A stretch of 64,000 bases of DNA, taken from NCBI GenBank assembly GCA_024138025.1, contig JAMXBD010003423.1:1-64000 (forward strand). Reading direction: 5' to 3'. Below, in pieces: positions 1-12,110 of the stretch. The notes beneath the pieces were generated by a model, which saw only the letters and a program-made list of their open reading frames with translations, did no database searches and had not been told where the DNA came from. Numbering within the stretch: position 1 is the first letter of the stretch; the number at the start of each line of letters is the position of its first letter. The DNA comes from Combretum micranthum. Taxonomy: Eukaryota; Streptophyta; Magnoliopsida; Myrtales; Combretaceae. Position numbers and translations under genes: made by a program.

Positions 1-2270
1 ATAAAACCTAATCATACGTGGGTCCTACAGAGGTTTTACCATTAATTAGGTTATCTTGGAATGAAATATGGAAGTAGGTTATCTTGCAATAAGATATGGA
101 AGTTTGATGTCATTTTCTCGGACGCCACAGCCAGTCAGCAAAGAAGAAAAGCCACTAAAAAGGGCACATAAACATCGAACACCAACCCGTCACCTATAAT
201 TGTTAAAATGAAACCTCACCTCTCGTTTTCTTCTTTCTTCTCCACCTAATCTGAACAACGAACCACACCCAATTCAATTACAAGAAAATACTTGGGAACA
301 AACTTTTTGACTATAAATTTAGATGTACTTACTTCATTTTTCATTGCATCTTAAAAATTGTAGTTTGACCCATTTATGTCCTTCCAATGATGGGCAAATG
401 TCTTTTTCCTCTGGCTTTTTGGTGTAATCGTGAGCTATGTTTTTGTACAATCTGTTGGGTTCTCTTGAATTTTTTCTCCGTCATTTTGTTTAACTTTGAG
501 AATTTTTTTTTTTTTTTTAAAACTAACTTATGGTTTGTGTAAATGTAATTATTGTATTTGCTACACTAATGAGACTTGTAACATGTCTTTGTTAATATAA
601 TTTTGCCCTGAAAAAACAAGAAAATAAAAAAAATGCATATATACACATTCTTTTAAGAAGAAATACATCATAAATATTAAATATATAAGTGAAAAGTTAA
701 CTAAGTTCCCGTATTTTAGTTAATTTATCTAATATTCTCAAATAAATATCCAATCTGAATCGGAGTTTTTTTTTTTTTTTAAAAGCCCTATTTTTTTTAG
801 GGAAAAATATTCTTTTACAAAACATTTTGTTTATTTTTTTATTTGTTAGGCTGAAAACATTCATTTAAGTGAAAACATTTTGCTTATATGCAATACTTAA
901 CACTTTTTATGAAAATGACTTATACTTTTTTAAAAGGAGAAAGTTAGTTTCCCAAACTATAATCTACAATAAATAATATTTCGTTTACATACTATACTAG
1001 ATTTATGGAAAATTAATTTCAAACATCGAAAATTTTATTCTCGTATTTTTACTTATCACAATCAAACATATGAGAAAACTATTATGAATGAAAAATACTT
1101 TTATTTAAGAAGAGATTTTTTGCAAAACAAATAGTGCCTCATTGAGCCGATTAAAATTTTTTATGTTTTCTTCTTGACCAACTAAACCTCTTATTTTAGT
1201 TTCTTTTTTTCTTCTTTTATGTGTCACTATATATTGAAAACTCGTATGGTGTAAAAATATAATAAAAAAATTAATAATTTGTCTAAAATAGGTTTTGATG
1301 TCTGTGCCTATATATATTATAGAGAGAGAGAGATTAAAAAAATTTAAATAACCAAATTAAAATATGGAGTTATTTTACTTTTCATCAAGTTGAAGTCAAC
1401 ATTATAGTTAATTCTAGTAATATGCTTTTATCTCTATCCAGGCTAGTGAATACGGGCATTAGTGTATCATATTCTCTTTGATTGTTTTATTTGAGTCTCA
1501 CCATTAGAGAATTAAATATTTATAGCAAAATGCATCCCAAACCGCACAAGCGATGGTTGCTACCATATTATCATCTCTGTAGAAGATTAGTGGTTGCTCT
1601 AAATATATTTGTAGAAAAATAAATTTTAAGAAAATTCCACTTTTATATTACTTGCTTTTTTATTTTTATATTTTAGTGTATGATTAGTTTTCAAAAGCAT
1701 AAAATATAAAATTAAAGGCCAAAATTTTTAAGTTTGAAATAAGAGAAATTTAAGAACATAATAAAACATCATAAATAATTATAATTAAGTGTTCAAAAGT
1801 GGTTTAGGCTTAATTTCAGGAAAATAAACAATAAAAATTGAAATTATTAAAATAAAATTATCTTCATAAACTAAGGCCTATAAGTATGTGACACTTGTCA
1901 TATGTTAAAGAAGTCTCACCCTTGAGAAAAGCTTCAATCATGATCAATTGTACTAATATGCTAGATGAATTGATTAGTGAGATATAACTCTTGATAAACT
2001 TGAAATATGTAAATAGTTTTATAAAAACTATACACTATTGTCCATATTTGTTTTAAAAAACATTGGTATTTGTACTTTATTCATTAAGATAGGTGGTGTA
2101 TTAATATTATTGAATTTTTTTTCCGAAAAGCCCCTGCTCCTCGTCTCCTTTACGATGACCCTCATCGACTTCTTCTTTTTCTCCTTTTTTTTTTTTTTTT
2201 TTTAAAAAAAAACCTCCCACACTCATGAACTCTTCAAGTACGAGTCTCTTAAACCCTACTTTGACTAACC
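1..2270. other. AT-rich non-coding DNA, no gene seen
   Basis: No conserved reading frame or complete transposon was recognised. The stretch holds long A/T runs, a short GA tract near 1321-1332 and a poly-T/poly-A junction near 2186-2210. Confidence 0.6.
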
Positions 2271-2274
2271 CTTA

Positions 2275-2600
2275 CTGTGAGAGAGAGATATATATATATA
2301 TATATATAAGGATGTAGTTACTTATTTATCTTTATTTAGGATTTATTTTTGTAGGCAATTTATCAACATTATTACATATTCATTTTAATATTTAAAAAAA
2401 AAAGATAATTTCCTTGAGGCAAGCTCTTATGATAAGTAATTTCTTTCCAAATAAAGCACTACAAATGATATGTAAGTTCCTTGGTTTGATTCTTTACATT
2501 ATGTAATTACTTGAACTGGTGCCACTATATCCCTGTTGTAATGTTCCACCTTCTAGGTATCTATACGAGCTCATCAACAACAATTTATATATTGATGGTA
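2275..2600. repeat. Direct repeat, left copy (partner at 4245-4500)
   Basis: This segment and 4245-4500 share a series of matching words in the same order and orientation: a GA/TA microsatellite, then AAGGATGTA, ACTTATTT, CTTTATTTAGG, CATATTCATTTTAATATTT, CCTTGAGG, AAGCTCTTAT, GGTGCCACT, CCTTCTAGGTATCT and GAGCTCATCAACAACAAT. The pair flanks the long-inverted-repeat element at about 2600-4160. It may be an LTR pair, or a segment duplicated around an insertion. The family is not known to me. Confidence 0.7.
2289..2308. repeat. (TA)n microsatellite
   Basis: A run of alternating T and A follows a short GA tract inside the left direct repeat. The right copy of the repeat has GA units at the equivalent place, so the tract has diverged since the duplication. 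Confidence 0.9.
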
Positions 2601-4160
2601 CCTAAACATTTTTAATACAATGAAATTATACCTAAATAAAATTTTTACCGAATAACATATCCGAACCTTTTAAATCTTGCACCCACTGTATCTTTGACTA
2701 GAATCTAACCAATTCTCTAGTGAGATACCGATGTGGAAAAAATTATCTATTAAGAAAATATTTTCTCTCTCCTAGTTCATATTTTTTTCTTTTACCAAAA
2801 ATCCAAATAAAGAAACCACTACCCCCTAAAAAAACAAACAAATATATGTTGATTCAAATGGGATTTAGAGTTTAAAATGAACATACTAGCCATATTGTTA
2901 CAATTATTTGGAGTTTAAAAAATACATTAATCATATACGCAGGACAAGGGAAAGAGAGAGAGCTTTCCACTCCTTTCACATCGTCGCTTCTTCTCCATTC
3001 CTTATGTCATCATTCCTCCTATATTGTCATTTCCTTTCTCTGACTAAGCTTCCTTCCGTTTCTCTCTCACTAACACAATCTAGACTTCATCTCCTAGCAT
3101 AAAAGATTCCTCCTCCTCGCCTTACCCAACACCTTGCACTCGATCCAAGATCATTTCCCCTTCAAACATACCCATAACTCCACCTCTAACCTCGACAATG
3201 TCTAGGTTGCACCAAAACCACCACTACCCCCACCTTTGATCTCTTTTGCCCTCACCAGACTCTTCATTATAGCTACTGCATCAATTATAAGGGCCTCTTC
3301 TGGTTCTTTTCTTTTTCAGAAAGTCCCTATTCTACTTTCACTGTGCTTTGCACAGTTTTTGTCGTTGCCATGGCTTCCTTGGTGTTGCAGAGCTCAATCA
3401 CATCAGTGTTTAAGCAAGAGATCTTTTAAAAGAGGATAAATTACATAGAAAAGTATCAATATTTCGAGTGGTTAGAAAAAGGAATTAAAGTTTGGAAATA
3501 AATTCATATAAGGTATCACTTAAATGAACTTTACAAATGTTGATACCTTATTTGATTCACTTTGTCAAATATCAATTTCGCTTTTTAACCACTTGAAACA
3601 TTGATATCTTAAATGAACTTATCATAAGCATTGATACCTTTTAGTATAATTTACCCTTTTAAAAAAAGGCTTGAAGATCGGTAGCACGATGAAGTTTGTG
3701 CTATCTCTTAGGTTCACAAATGGAGAAGGATTGGATCATCTTTGGTTTGAGAATTCGAGTAGTAGCATTAGTAGTAGTAATAGGATTGGGATTAGATAGT
3801 TAGTTGATGTTCGTGGTGCTAAATGAGTTTAAAATGAACACATAACTTAATCTAGCTATTAATTTAAATAAGAATTTGAATTTAGATTAAGGTTTCTAAC
3901 GAATTGGTATTGAAATGAGAAGTACCAAGAGGTACAACACCTATTAGAGAGAGAGAGAGAGAGGAAAGTGCCAACTAGAAATTAGGAGAGAGAAAATATA
4001 TTTTTTAATAGAGATTCTCTTCCACATCAGCATCTTGCTGAAGAGTTGGCCAGATTTCGGCTAAAAAAATAGTAAGTGCAAGATTTAAAAAAGTTTGGGT
4101 ACTTTCTTGGGTAAATATTTTGTCTCGATACAATTTCATTATATTGAAAAGGCTTAACTA
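2600..4160. mobile_element. Long-terminal-inverted-repeat element, non-coding
   Basis: The left arm (about 2600-2785) and the reverse complement of the right arm (about 3965-4155) match over nearly 200 bases. Both contain ATGAAATT, CGAA/CCAA followed by CTTTT and AAATCTTGCAC, then GATGTGGAA, then ATATTTTCTCTCTCCTA. This is the layout of a Mutator-like or foldback DNA transposon. No transposase reading frame is visible inside, so it is non-autonomous or decayed. A MITE sits inside it at 3432-3655. Exact ends and a target-site duplication were not resolved. Confidence 0.55.
3432..3655. mobile_element. MITE, 224 bp, with 9-bp target duplication
   Basis: The element is bounded by CTTTTAAAA on both sides (3423-3431 and 3656-3664), a 9-bp target duplication typical of Mutator-type elements. 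Its ends are imperfect inverted repeats: GGATAAATTAC near the left end and the complement of GGTAAATTATAC at the right. GTATCAAT and GGTATC words recur in both orientations. It is too short to code for protein. Confidence 0.6.
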
Positions 4161-4244
4161 CCACTGGTGAAACTTGCCCACTAGGCTATACTCCTTTTAC
4201 ATTTATAGGCGAGAAATGAAGAGTTAACCTCTTATTCATATGTG

Positions 4245-4500
4245 TGTGTGAGAGAGAGAGACAGAGAGAGATAAGGATGTAATCACTTATTTGTCTTTAT
4301 TTAGGGTTTATTTTCTTAGTCATTTTATTAATATGATTACATATTCATTTTAATATTTTCCTTGAGGTAAGCTCTTATTTTCTTAGTTGCTTCGTTTGAA
4401 TCTTTACATGATATAATTACTTGAGTTGGTGCCACTTTATCTATGTTGTAATATCATACCTTCTAGGTATCTGTATGAGCTCATCAACAACAATCTATAG
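4245..4500. repeat. Direct repeat, right copy (partner at 2275-2600)
   Basis: This matches the left copy from AAGGATGTAATCACTTATTT to GAGCTCATCAACAACAAT. It is shorter because several A-rich spacers in the left copy are absent. Neither copy has recognisable coding potential. Confidence 0.7.
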
Positions 4501-5390
4501 AGTAAAGATACTTGAAGATTTAAGTGATACATCATCCTTAAAGTAGAAATTAACTAAAACCAAATATTATCAACCTATAATTCATTCATAACACCTCTTT
4601 ACTACCTCTAATACATTTGCACCAATTTTCCATGACCAGTACAATTTTCACAACCAATAGATGTATCATACCATGTATATGCAATACTCCTAACAATACC
4701 ATAATCAAATTAGTATATCATTTACACAACATAGATAGCTTATATTATATTATATAGTTTTTGTCCATAGATACAGTTTAACATTTTTTTTAAACATTGC
4801 AATCATTGTTAAACATATCACTTAAATATGTCACTAACTTGAATCTTTCCAGTACAAGAGAAAAATTACAAAAGAAAAATTCCCTTGAACACAACTTTGT
4901 TTTTACTTCTTTGTTACTAGTAAATTAGCTTATTCATGTAATATCTGTATTTTTATTTAGAAATTGCTTAACTGTGATACTGACCAAAAGCTTGCTATTA
5001 TTTTTAAACATAACATCATATCATTCATTGGCTGCTTTCGTTGAAATGTAGTGAAATACCAAATATTTACATAGAAAATTGCATTTAAGCCTAATCATCA
5101 ATTTTGCCAAAAGTACTACAGTAATCTAATATTCCAAATGGTCAATTTATACTTTTGCATTATAAATTCAAATTCGATTACCAATTTAAGGGTTAATTTC
5201 ATTAACAGTACCTGAACTTTTTAATTTAGTAGTTTTGTACTAAAAGAAAATTCAATCCATAAAAATTAAACTTTTTAAATCTTGAACCCACGATACTTCA
5301 AGCCAAAAGTCCAACAATATGCCGGTGTAGTGGGGAATATACATGGAACTGATGTATTTACACACCTATTATAATCTAATAATTTTCAAT
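4501..5390. other. Non-coding AT-rich DNA
   Basis: No conserved frame or complete element was seen. A stretch near 5245-5330 weakly resembles the arms of the inverted-repeat element upstream, through CTTTTTAAATCTTGAACCCAC, so a fragment of that family may be present. Confidence 0.5.
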
Positions 5391-7260
5391 TTCAAATAAA
5401 GGTGTAATACTTAACCAGTCAACAAAATTACTAGGTGCAATGCAGTATTTTTTGGAAAGTCTAGGTCGTGTCCACAGAGAGCTAATGGCTAATTACTAGA
5501 AACTAAATTTTACCCTAGCCTAAGCAATTGAAAGTTCAGATTTTTTATTAATCTATGATAATTTAACTAAAATTGACTACAAATGATTGTGAAGAACTAA
5601 AACCGTATGTTCTAGCAACAACAACGAGAGATATGGGTTTAGGAGATGTAGATAATATATGAATAATGCATTTATATTCTCATTTGAAATGATTTATGCT
5701 TCAAAATTGATAAATAAAATTGATTACTTGGGATTTAATCAAATTCACTAAGAGTTGCTCACCTCTTAGAGTAGCAAAATCTTTCATAGAATACACTATC
5801 CTACTAAGGTAATTTATATATGATTAACAATTTAATAGCAATTTGCTCTCACCAAAATTAATATTCTAGTTAAAACTACAAAATAAGCACCGCCAAGTGA
5901 CCTAAATTTATAATCCTAACTGCATAAAGATCAGTGAAGTCTTAAGTTTCATCACATGCTTGCATATCCCTATGGCAAATCTTATTCAAAAACCTAAGTT
6001 TTACTTGTATGGATCATTGAATCCCTCCGGGTATCTCTAACCCTATCCATCTAACCTATGTTGATCAGGCATAAATTAAATAGATTACAAGTAAAAATAA
6101 CTAAATTCCAATTAATCAATTTCAATATCAATATGATTCATATATCATTTCATCAATCCATTCATACATATTCATAATAATCAGTGAAGAACAACATCTC
6201 AATATACAATCAAGCAGTAAAAATAATAAAATAGAGATTAAAACACCTTAATAATGCTTTCTTTTCATAAACTGGAGTCTTCAAATCTATAATCCACAAA
6301 TGTGGGCACTGCTTGATGTAGCTAAACTCTAATCGCCTCTAAGTTACTAGAACATTAGGGTTTTAGTGCCCTAAGGGAAAAACAAATTCAAACATTTGTG
6401 AAACTCTCTTTTTCTTGCTTTTCCAATGATTTTCGAATGTCTTTTAACAAGGAATCCCTAGAATATATAAGCAAAACATTCAGGCGTTACATATAATTTT
6501 TGTAATTACAAAACGTACGCCGATAGTTACAACACTTACGCCGGTGGCTTACAGGCGGTGTACATTGCTAAAACCGTTACATACTGGCAGCTTTGGATTT
6601 GACATTAATGGTTGCATTCTGTGGATGACTTGCTCTGCTTCAATGCCGGCGGCGTAGGATTTGAAATGCCAGCATACAAATGAAACTTCAAAGGCCAACC
6701 AGATTTAATGCAAAGCTGGCTATGCAAGTGATAGCCTTCAAAAATTCAATGCTGTGGACGCTATAAGCCGTCTCAACATCGGCGACTTTGATTCCTAGAA
6801 AGCCGGCATTGAATCAAATTGCAGAAGTTGGCTTTGAATCCCTCTGCACTGGCAGTGTTGAGCTAGTGCTTGATTCTTGGTTTCTAATATTCAACATACA
6901 CCACCTCAAGGCCGGCAGCGTATAGGATTAGAATTACGGCCTTTGAATTCTTGAATCTGTTCCATGTCAAGCTGGTTGAACGCCGGCTGTGTAGAGGCAA
7001 TGTTGAAGTTTTAACCTTCTGATCATCCTCTAAGCCGGCTTTACGCCAACGGTATAATCCAAATAATCCGGCATATCCCTTGAGATTCTTCAATTTTAAT
7101 TCAAATTGCCTTGTTGTGCTTTCCTTTGTTAACTTAATTTAGACTTGAAACATAAACCTAAACAGTCTGAGTACCAATTCAAGCAATTTTTATGAAATTC
7201 AACACAAATTAACCATTAATTGCTTGTTAAAAGTTGTGTAAAATATGATCTTATCAATAC
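5391..7260 (-). mobile_element. LTR-like gypsy remnant with GC-rich hairpin array
   Basis: Read on the minus strand, the stretch starts near 7255 with TGATAAGATCATATTTTACA, a form I associate with the LTR starts of some plant Ty3/gypsy elements. It ends near 5400 with non-coding text similar in style to that at 26.2-27.6 kb and 42.3-44.0 kb. Inside, at 6485-7080, the base composition changes sharply: GC-rich words such as ACGCCGG, AGGCGGTGTA and GCCGGCGGCGTAG recur in both orientations. No gag-pol frame is present. The lineage is an inference from general appearance only. Confidence 0.4.
6485..7080. repeat. GC-rich imperfect palindrome array (CGCCGGCGTA type)
   Basis: This is a roughly 600-base island of degenerate units based on GCCGGC, CGGCGTA and AGGCGGTGTA in an otherwise AT-rich region. 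The units lie in both orientations, so neighbouring copies can pair as hairpins. The exact word AGGCGGTGTA also occurs twice in the array at 33240-33790, which lies in a different repeat backbone. Confidence 0.65.
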
Positions 7261-8217
7261 ATTAAAAAATTAACTTTTTATTTCCACATAAGTATATTTT
7301 TAATTAATTTTTCCCTTTTTTTTTCACTTACCCTCTTCTCTCTCTCTCTCTCTCTCTAAACACCACCGCAATAAATGATTTAAATTAATCTATAACTAAT
7401 CAAATTCAAATTAATGGATGCTATCCGTATCTAAAACACTATAACACTTGGAAAAAGTCGTGATATTTAAGATTTGTTCATAAATATAAAAGGTGTTGCT
7501 TCTCCAATGAAAATGTAGATTCTAGTAAAAATTATTCTTCTTTTCTTTTATACTCTCTTCTCCTTTAAACAAAACTATTCACAAACATCTTACAATAAAT
7601 CTAAACATGGTTTGATACTTGAATTTTTCTGTTCAAGTACGAAAACTTGTTGCATCATGAGGAATTATGCTTTAAAACTCTCATAACAAATTTTGTGTGG
7701 AAAGCATATAAGCAAAATGAAATTTTGTGTGGGAAGCATAAAAGCGAATTTATTTGTCCCTCTATATCTATTATTGTATTCATTGAGCTAAAATTTTTGT
7801 CATCTATTCCTAACAATAAAATATCAACTTGATGTAAGTGTGTATTATTATAGGTGTGTAGCACTATGAATTAACTTCACAAATATTAAAATCCTAGCAG
7901 CACTTCATTTTTCCTAGTATTAAATACAAGTAATATATGATTGCATCTACCTACTCTACAACCTACATAATTTAATTTTTGACTATCTGACCGAGGAATT
8001 ACAGAATTTTCACATCATACCAACAGCACATCTTCATTGAAATGTTAGTATCCTTTAAGAAAATATATTATCATCATCTTCAATCTAATTCCAAGTTTCA
8101 CATTTAGTCATTTCACAATCTATTTGTGTAAAAACGAAATTACATCCTCAATGTTAGAGAGGATTAAAAGAAACTTACATATGAATTTTAAGAATTTGAT
8201 TGTTGACTTAGTTTTAC
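7261..8217. other. Non-coding AT-rich DNA
   Basis: A CT microsatellite lies near 7332-7359 (TCTCTC units). No conserved reading frame or complete mobile element was recognised. Confidence 0.5.
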
Positions 8218-8294
8218 CTCATTGGTGAAACACAATTGGCCTTCTTCGATAGTCTCCAAAAGAATTTTGGCGATCGCAATGCATCCTCCACCCG
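8218..8294 (-). pseudogene. Exon-like segment of unknown gene (orphan exon)
   Basis: On the minus strand these 77 bases are bounded by CTAG upstream (possible 3' splice site) and GTAAAAC downstream (possible 5' splice site). They are open in one frame, with the peptide GGGCIAIAKILLETIEEGQL followed by CFTNE. The composition is clearly more protein-like and GC-richer than the flanks. No neighbouring exon was recognised, so this is probably a fragment of a gene moved by a transposon or left after decay. I do not recognise the family, and a chance frame cannot be excluded over only 25 codons. Confidence 0.3.
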
Positions 8295-8984
8295 CTAGGT
8301 CCATTTTCATTTATTTAGTATTATTACCATTATTTTTTTACAATGCCAATTTTTTAACGCATGTCATATTCTCTTTTATAAAAATACTCAATAACTTGTA
8401 TTTGTACTTAGTAATTTTTCATGGGAATAATTATTAATTTTAGAAATAAATAAGCCATCGTCTCATCTAATATATAAAATATATATTATGATGTTGTGTA
8501 CGTGAATCCTATTTAAGTGACTGGAAGTCAAGATTTCACATATATGGTTGACTTCTAGCTAATTTTTATACTCTTTTGACTATATGAATGACAATTAATT
8601 ACAATAGAGTAGTACAAGCATCGATTTCTTGCTTTTCTAGGGGATTTTGATTTTTTTTTTTTTGGTAAAAAGGTTAAGCGGCAAGAAAATGGAAGACAAA
8701 TTTTCTAGCATAATTAACAAGTCTTAAAAATTATTGTAATTTCTTTTTATCAGTTATTTTTGTAAATTCTAAAAACATTTTAGCTATGTGTTGTAATTTT
8801 ATTTTTTTATTTCCTATTTCTACTCCTAAGAATTCTATATTTTTTTAAATTGTATTTTCTTTTGACTAACAATTATTCCATTATTTTGGAATTCTGGAGA
8901 AATTTGCAGGTTTTATTGACACATTGTGCTAATGCGCACAAATCATTAAGTTAGAGAATTAAGTCTCTACCCACAATTTATTAA
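8295..8984. other. Non-coding AT-rich DNA upstream of the duplicated PME segment
   Basis: No gene, RNA or complete element was recognised. The start of similarity to the downstream PME promoter copy lies near 8985. Confidence 0.5.
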
Positions 8985-9262
8985 ATCACAAGTGCCAAAT
9001 ATTCTTAATTAACTCTCATTGTCCCTCTTAACTTTTTCTAATCATCATCGCGATACCTGTACATATCCTATAATTTTAGGGAGGCAATGTTTTAGGTATA
9101 CGAGTGTACTTAATTAGTATTCAAATCACAATCATATTTCCTACTCTAGCTAGAACGCACAAAGTTGTTCCATCCTCCTTCACGGATGATAACCAAATTC
9201 ATTGACATACATAAGTGTGGATATTGTATAATCAAATGATAAATCTTTCCTCCCAAGAAATC

Positions 9263-9270
9263 TATATAAG
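9263..9270 (+). promoter_or_regulatory. TATA box of the dead PME copy
   Basis: A canonical TATATAAG lies 130 bases before the ATG of the truncated copy at 9400. The equivalent site in the intact gene reads ATATAATAAG. The dead copy therefore keeps the better TATA match, and may still start transcription. Confidence 0.5.
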
Positions 9271-9399
9271 CCGTCCCTTCATCCGCTTCATGTTTGTGTC
9301 ATTTCCTCTCCTCATTATAAAACCCTGAGTGAACCAACAAAGAAAAATAAAAAAGAGAAAATATATATACATACACACCACGCACACACCACATCGCAA

Positions 9400-9637
9400 A
9401 TGTCTTTTGCCTTGATGAAGAAATTCCATGTGAAAATGTTTTTTCTCCATTATCTTTCCATTCTCTTGTTGCCACTGCGGCGGCAGCCTCGACCCGGATG
9501 AGCTCGTCCACGACCCTTCTGATAAAAGTGGACCAGTCGGGAAATGGTGACTTCAGGAAGATACAAGATGCCATTGACTCTGTTCCTTCCGGGAATTCAC
9601 GACGTGTCCATATTCAAGTTCAGCCTGGAACTTACAG
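9400..9637 (+). pseudogene. Truncated, frameshifted PME exon 1 (copy A)
   Basis: This is a duplicate of the first exon of the pectinesterase at 13437. It has the same ATG context, signal-peptide region, the [20 protein letters not shown] motif and a 3' end at AG|GTAATA that matches the donor of the intact copy. Compared with that copy it has lost one Tyr codon and then one base near 9468, so the frame closes at TGA 9499-9501 after 33 codons. From the lesion onward the original frame is open to the splice donor. Exons 2-5 are absent before copy B begins. It could only make a full protein by splicing to exon 2 at 17138, and the frameshift would still prevent that. Confidence 0.85.
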
Positions 9638-10459
9638 GTAATAAAACTAGCAACACATACATGAAACTTAAAATTATAGTAACCATACACAGATTTGAAA
9701 AAATAAAAAGTTCAATCGATACACAAGTGCCCCTAGTTGTCGTTAATCTTTAAATTGTATTAGAGGTTTTATTTTGGTTTAGTTTATGTTAAGTTCTGAA
9801 TTGATGCTTTGGATGAGGGAGGTTTAGAATGAAGTCTCAACTCGCTCACAATACCGTATCTATATTAAATTTAAAACCCTTTGTAAGCATGATTAATAAT
9901 TGCAATATAATTATAACGACGACGTATGCTTATTTACAGGAGTTTTTTTGGGTCATTACTAATTTATTAGAAAATAGAACAATAAGAACCATCGTACCGT
10001 GATTAGCACATCTCTAGGAAAAATATCAATATTCTTCATTCCTTGTATGTATTAACAAATCTTCCTTTTTATATTAGAACTTAACTTGTTAAAAATCTCT
10101 CGTATGTTTAATGGATGGTTTTTTTAACCGGTTAGGAATGCAAACTATTAAATAATTGATGTATCATCTCACCAAAGAATACAAGATGACCATAGAATTT
10201 TCATTAAAAAAAGCTTATTCGGTCCCGTTAACGAGGATCGTCCTACTGTTAATCTAACGTTAAAATAAATATAGTAAATTATTTTAATGATTCGATCATG
10301 GTTAGGTATCTTGTGAGCCTTTAGATGATAATGGAACCGTTCCGTCAAAATTAATGCGGAACCATAGAATTTCTATACATTGGTATCACACCATATGTAT
10401 TACCCAATGATGACTAAATAATTATATTTAGACATATAATAATGATAATGGATTGTTAA

Positions 10460-10990
10460 TTAAAGTTGCAAGCGAGTGAGATTACTAATGTGCTACTTAA
10501 ATTGACTCAGTATAAACATGAATTTGACTAATAGCAGTTAGGTCGAGTTCAAGTTATTCGAGTAACTATTGAGTTCGAGTTTATAATACTAGATTCGAGC
10601 AACATGTAAATCTATCCGAGTTTTCTATATTTTTATAAATAAAAAAAAAATTATAAAACTTGTCCCTTTCCATTTAAAGCCTATTTTCATACCTTGGAGT
10701 CTTCTTTTTACCCTTTCCTATTTAATGGTCCATATTTATTATATTTAAGATCAAGTCAACTTAGAAATCCTATTATATTCCCAACTTTCAACTTATTTTT
10801 GTAATTAAAATTTATAGGAATAATTAAGCCTATTTGAGTTGAGTTTGAGCTTATTGATATTATTTTGAGTTGGGTTTAAGCTTAAAAAGTCAAACTTGAT
10901 CGAATTTGAGTTTGAATTTGAATTTTTATTTGAGTAAAGTTTCAAGTTTAGTATTGTATCATTTCAAATTGATTTGTTTAGAGCCTAGTG
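10460..10990. mobile_element. Probable hAT-type MITE unique to copy A
   Basis: This block in copy A has no counterpart in copy B. It is rich in GAGTTCAAG, GAGTTCGAG, TTTGAGTTGAG and TTTGAGTTTG words, a style common in plant hAT-type MITEs. No clean ends or target duplication were resolved. It lies in the intron-1-derived part of the duplication and probably entered after the duplication. Confidence 0.4.
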
Positions 10991-11895
10991 TAAAATGGGT
11001 AAAAAAATTATTTTTTTTACAGTGCAATAAACGAGATGGATACGGTTCCGCCTTCCTTCAATAGTTGCAATTATACGTCTAAAAATATCTCTCTGCTCTT
11101 GGACATACCTACCATTATGTACCCCTTTAAAGTGATGCATACAAAAACTAGTAACTTGATTGCATTCAGCATTGAATTGATATATAAGCTGGCTTTTGTT
11201 ATCTATTGTTGTTGGATAAAAGTATATAAATATCTATGATTGAGATTAAATTAATTTAATCGTTCTTATTCTAAATAAATCCAATGTATAAAACGCGTGC
11301 ATGGTTCTTAATTTATAACTTCATATTTTAACAATCAATTCATCCCATACATAAAACCCCATCTTATCTTGAATTAGCTCATTCACTCCAAAAAGAAAGG
11401 ATAAAATAGATGACATTGAGCAAACACCAACATCTTTTTCAATGAGTCTACTCCCATGATTTTAAAATGCATTTATTGAATGCAAGCCTTTTCCAATTAA
11501 AAAGTAAGAATACAAATTAAAATAAATTAATTAATCAATAAATAAATAATAAATTGTTCTTGGGACTATGGTGCTATAAACCCTCTCTTCCAATTATAGA
11601 ATATGATTATTATTCGTTAAGATTATTTTTTCTTATTATAACAGGAAGGAATTTAAACCTATACCTCTCACTTAAACAGCTAAAATTAATATTACTAGAA
11701 TATAAAACTATTCGCTTTCAAATTATTAATGATAAACTTCTCACTTTCGATATTCTAAGCTGTGAGCGCTATAAATTTCTCCTTTTCGAAGTGGTTCCAA
11801 CTAGACTTATACAAATTTGATATAAACACATATTATATTCGGACGAAATTGTCACCTAATAAAATTAAACAATTCTATGTATTGAGTATTTTTTA

Positions 11896-12110
11896 TTCGA
11901 GTGTTATTGTCACAGGCTGAGGGTGACCTTATTTGGGTCCAGCACATTCTCATATTGATAAAGCTCGCTTTGGGTTTAGGTATTGATACAGTTAGAGTTT
12001 GTTGCCCCAAACCCCTATTTGCCTTGACTTCTGCTTTATCATTTAATTCCTCACCAAGAACCCATTACATTATTTTTTTCCCCCTACCCTAGAGGCATTT
12101 ACACCGTGCA
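11896..12110 (+). other. Conserved patch in duplicated PME intron, copy A
   Basis: The patch starts at a CACAG acceptor-like site and then AGGCTGAGGGTGACCTTATT. It matches the copy B patch at 16063-16260 more closely than the flanking intron does. In copy B it gives a protein-like frame; in copy A the frame has drifted. It is possibly a gene fragment captured in the intron before duplication. The family is not recognised. Confidence 0.35.
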
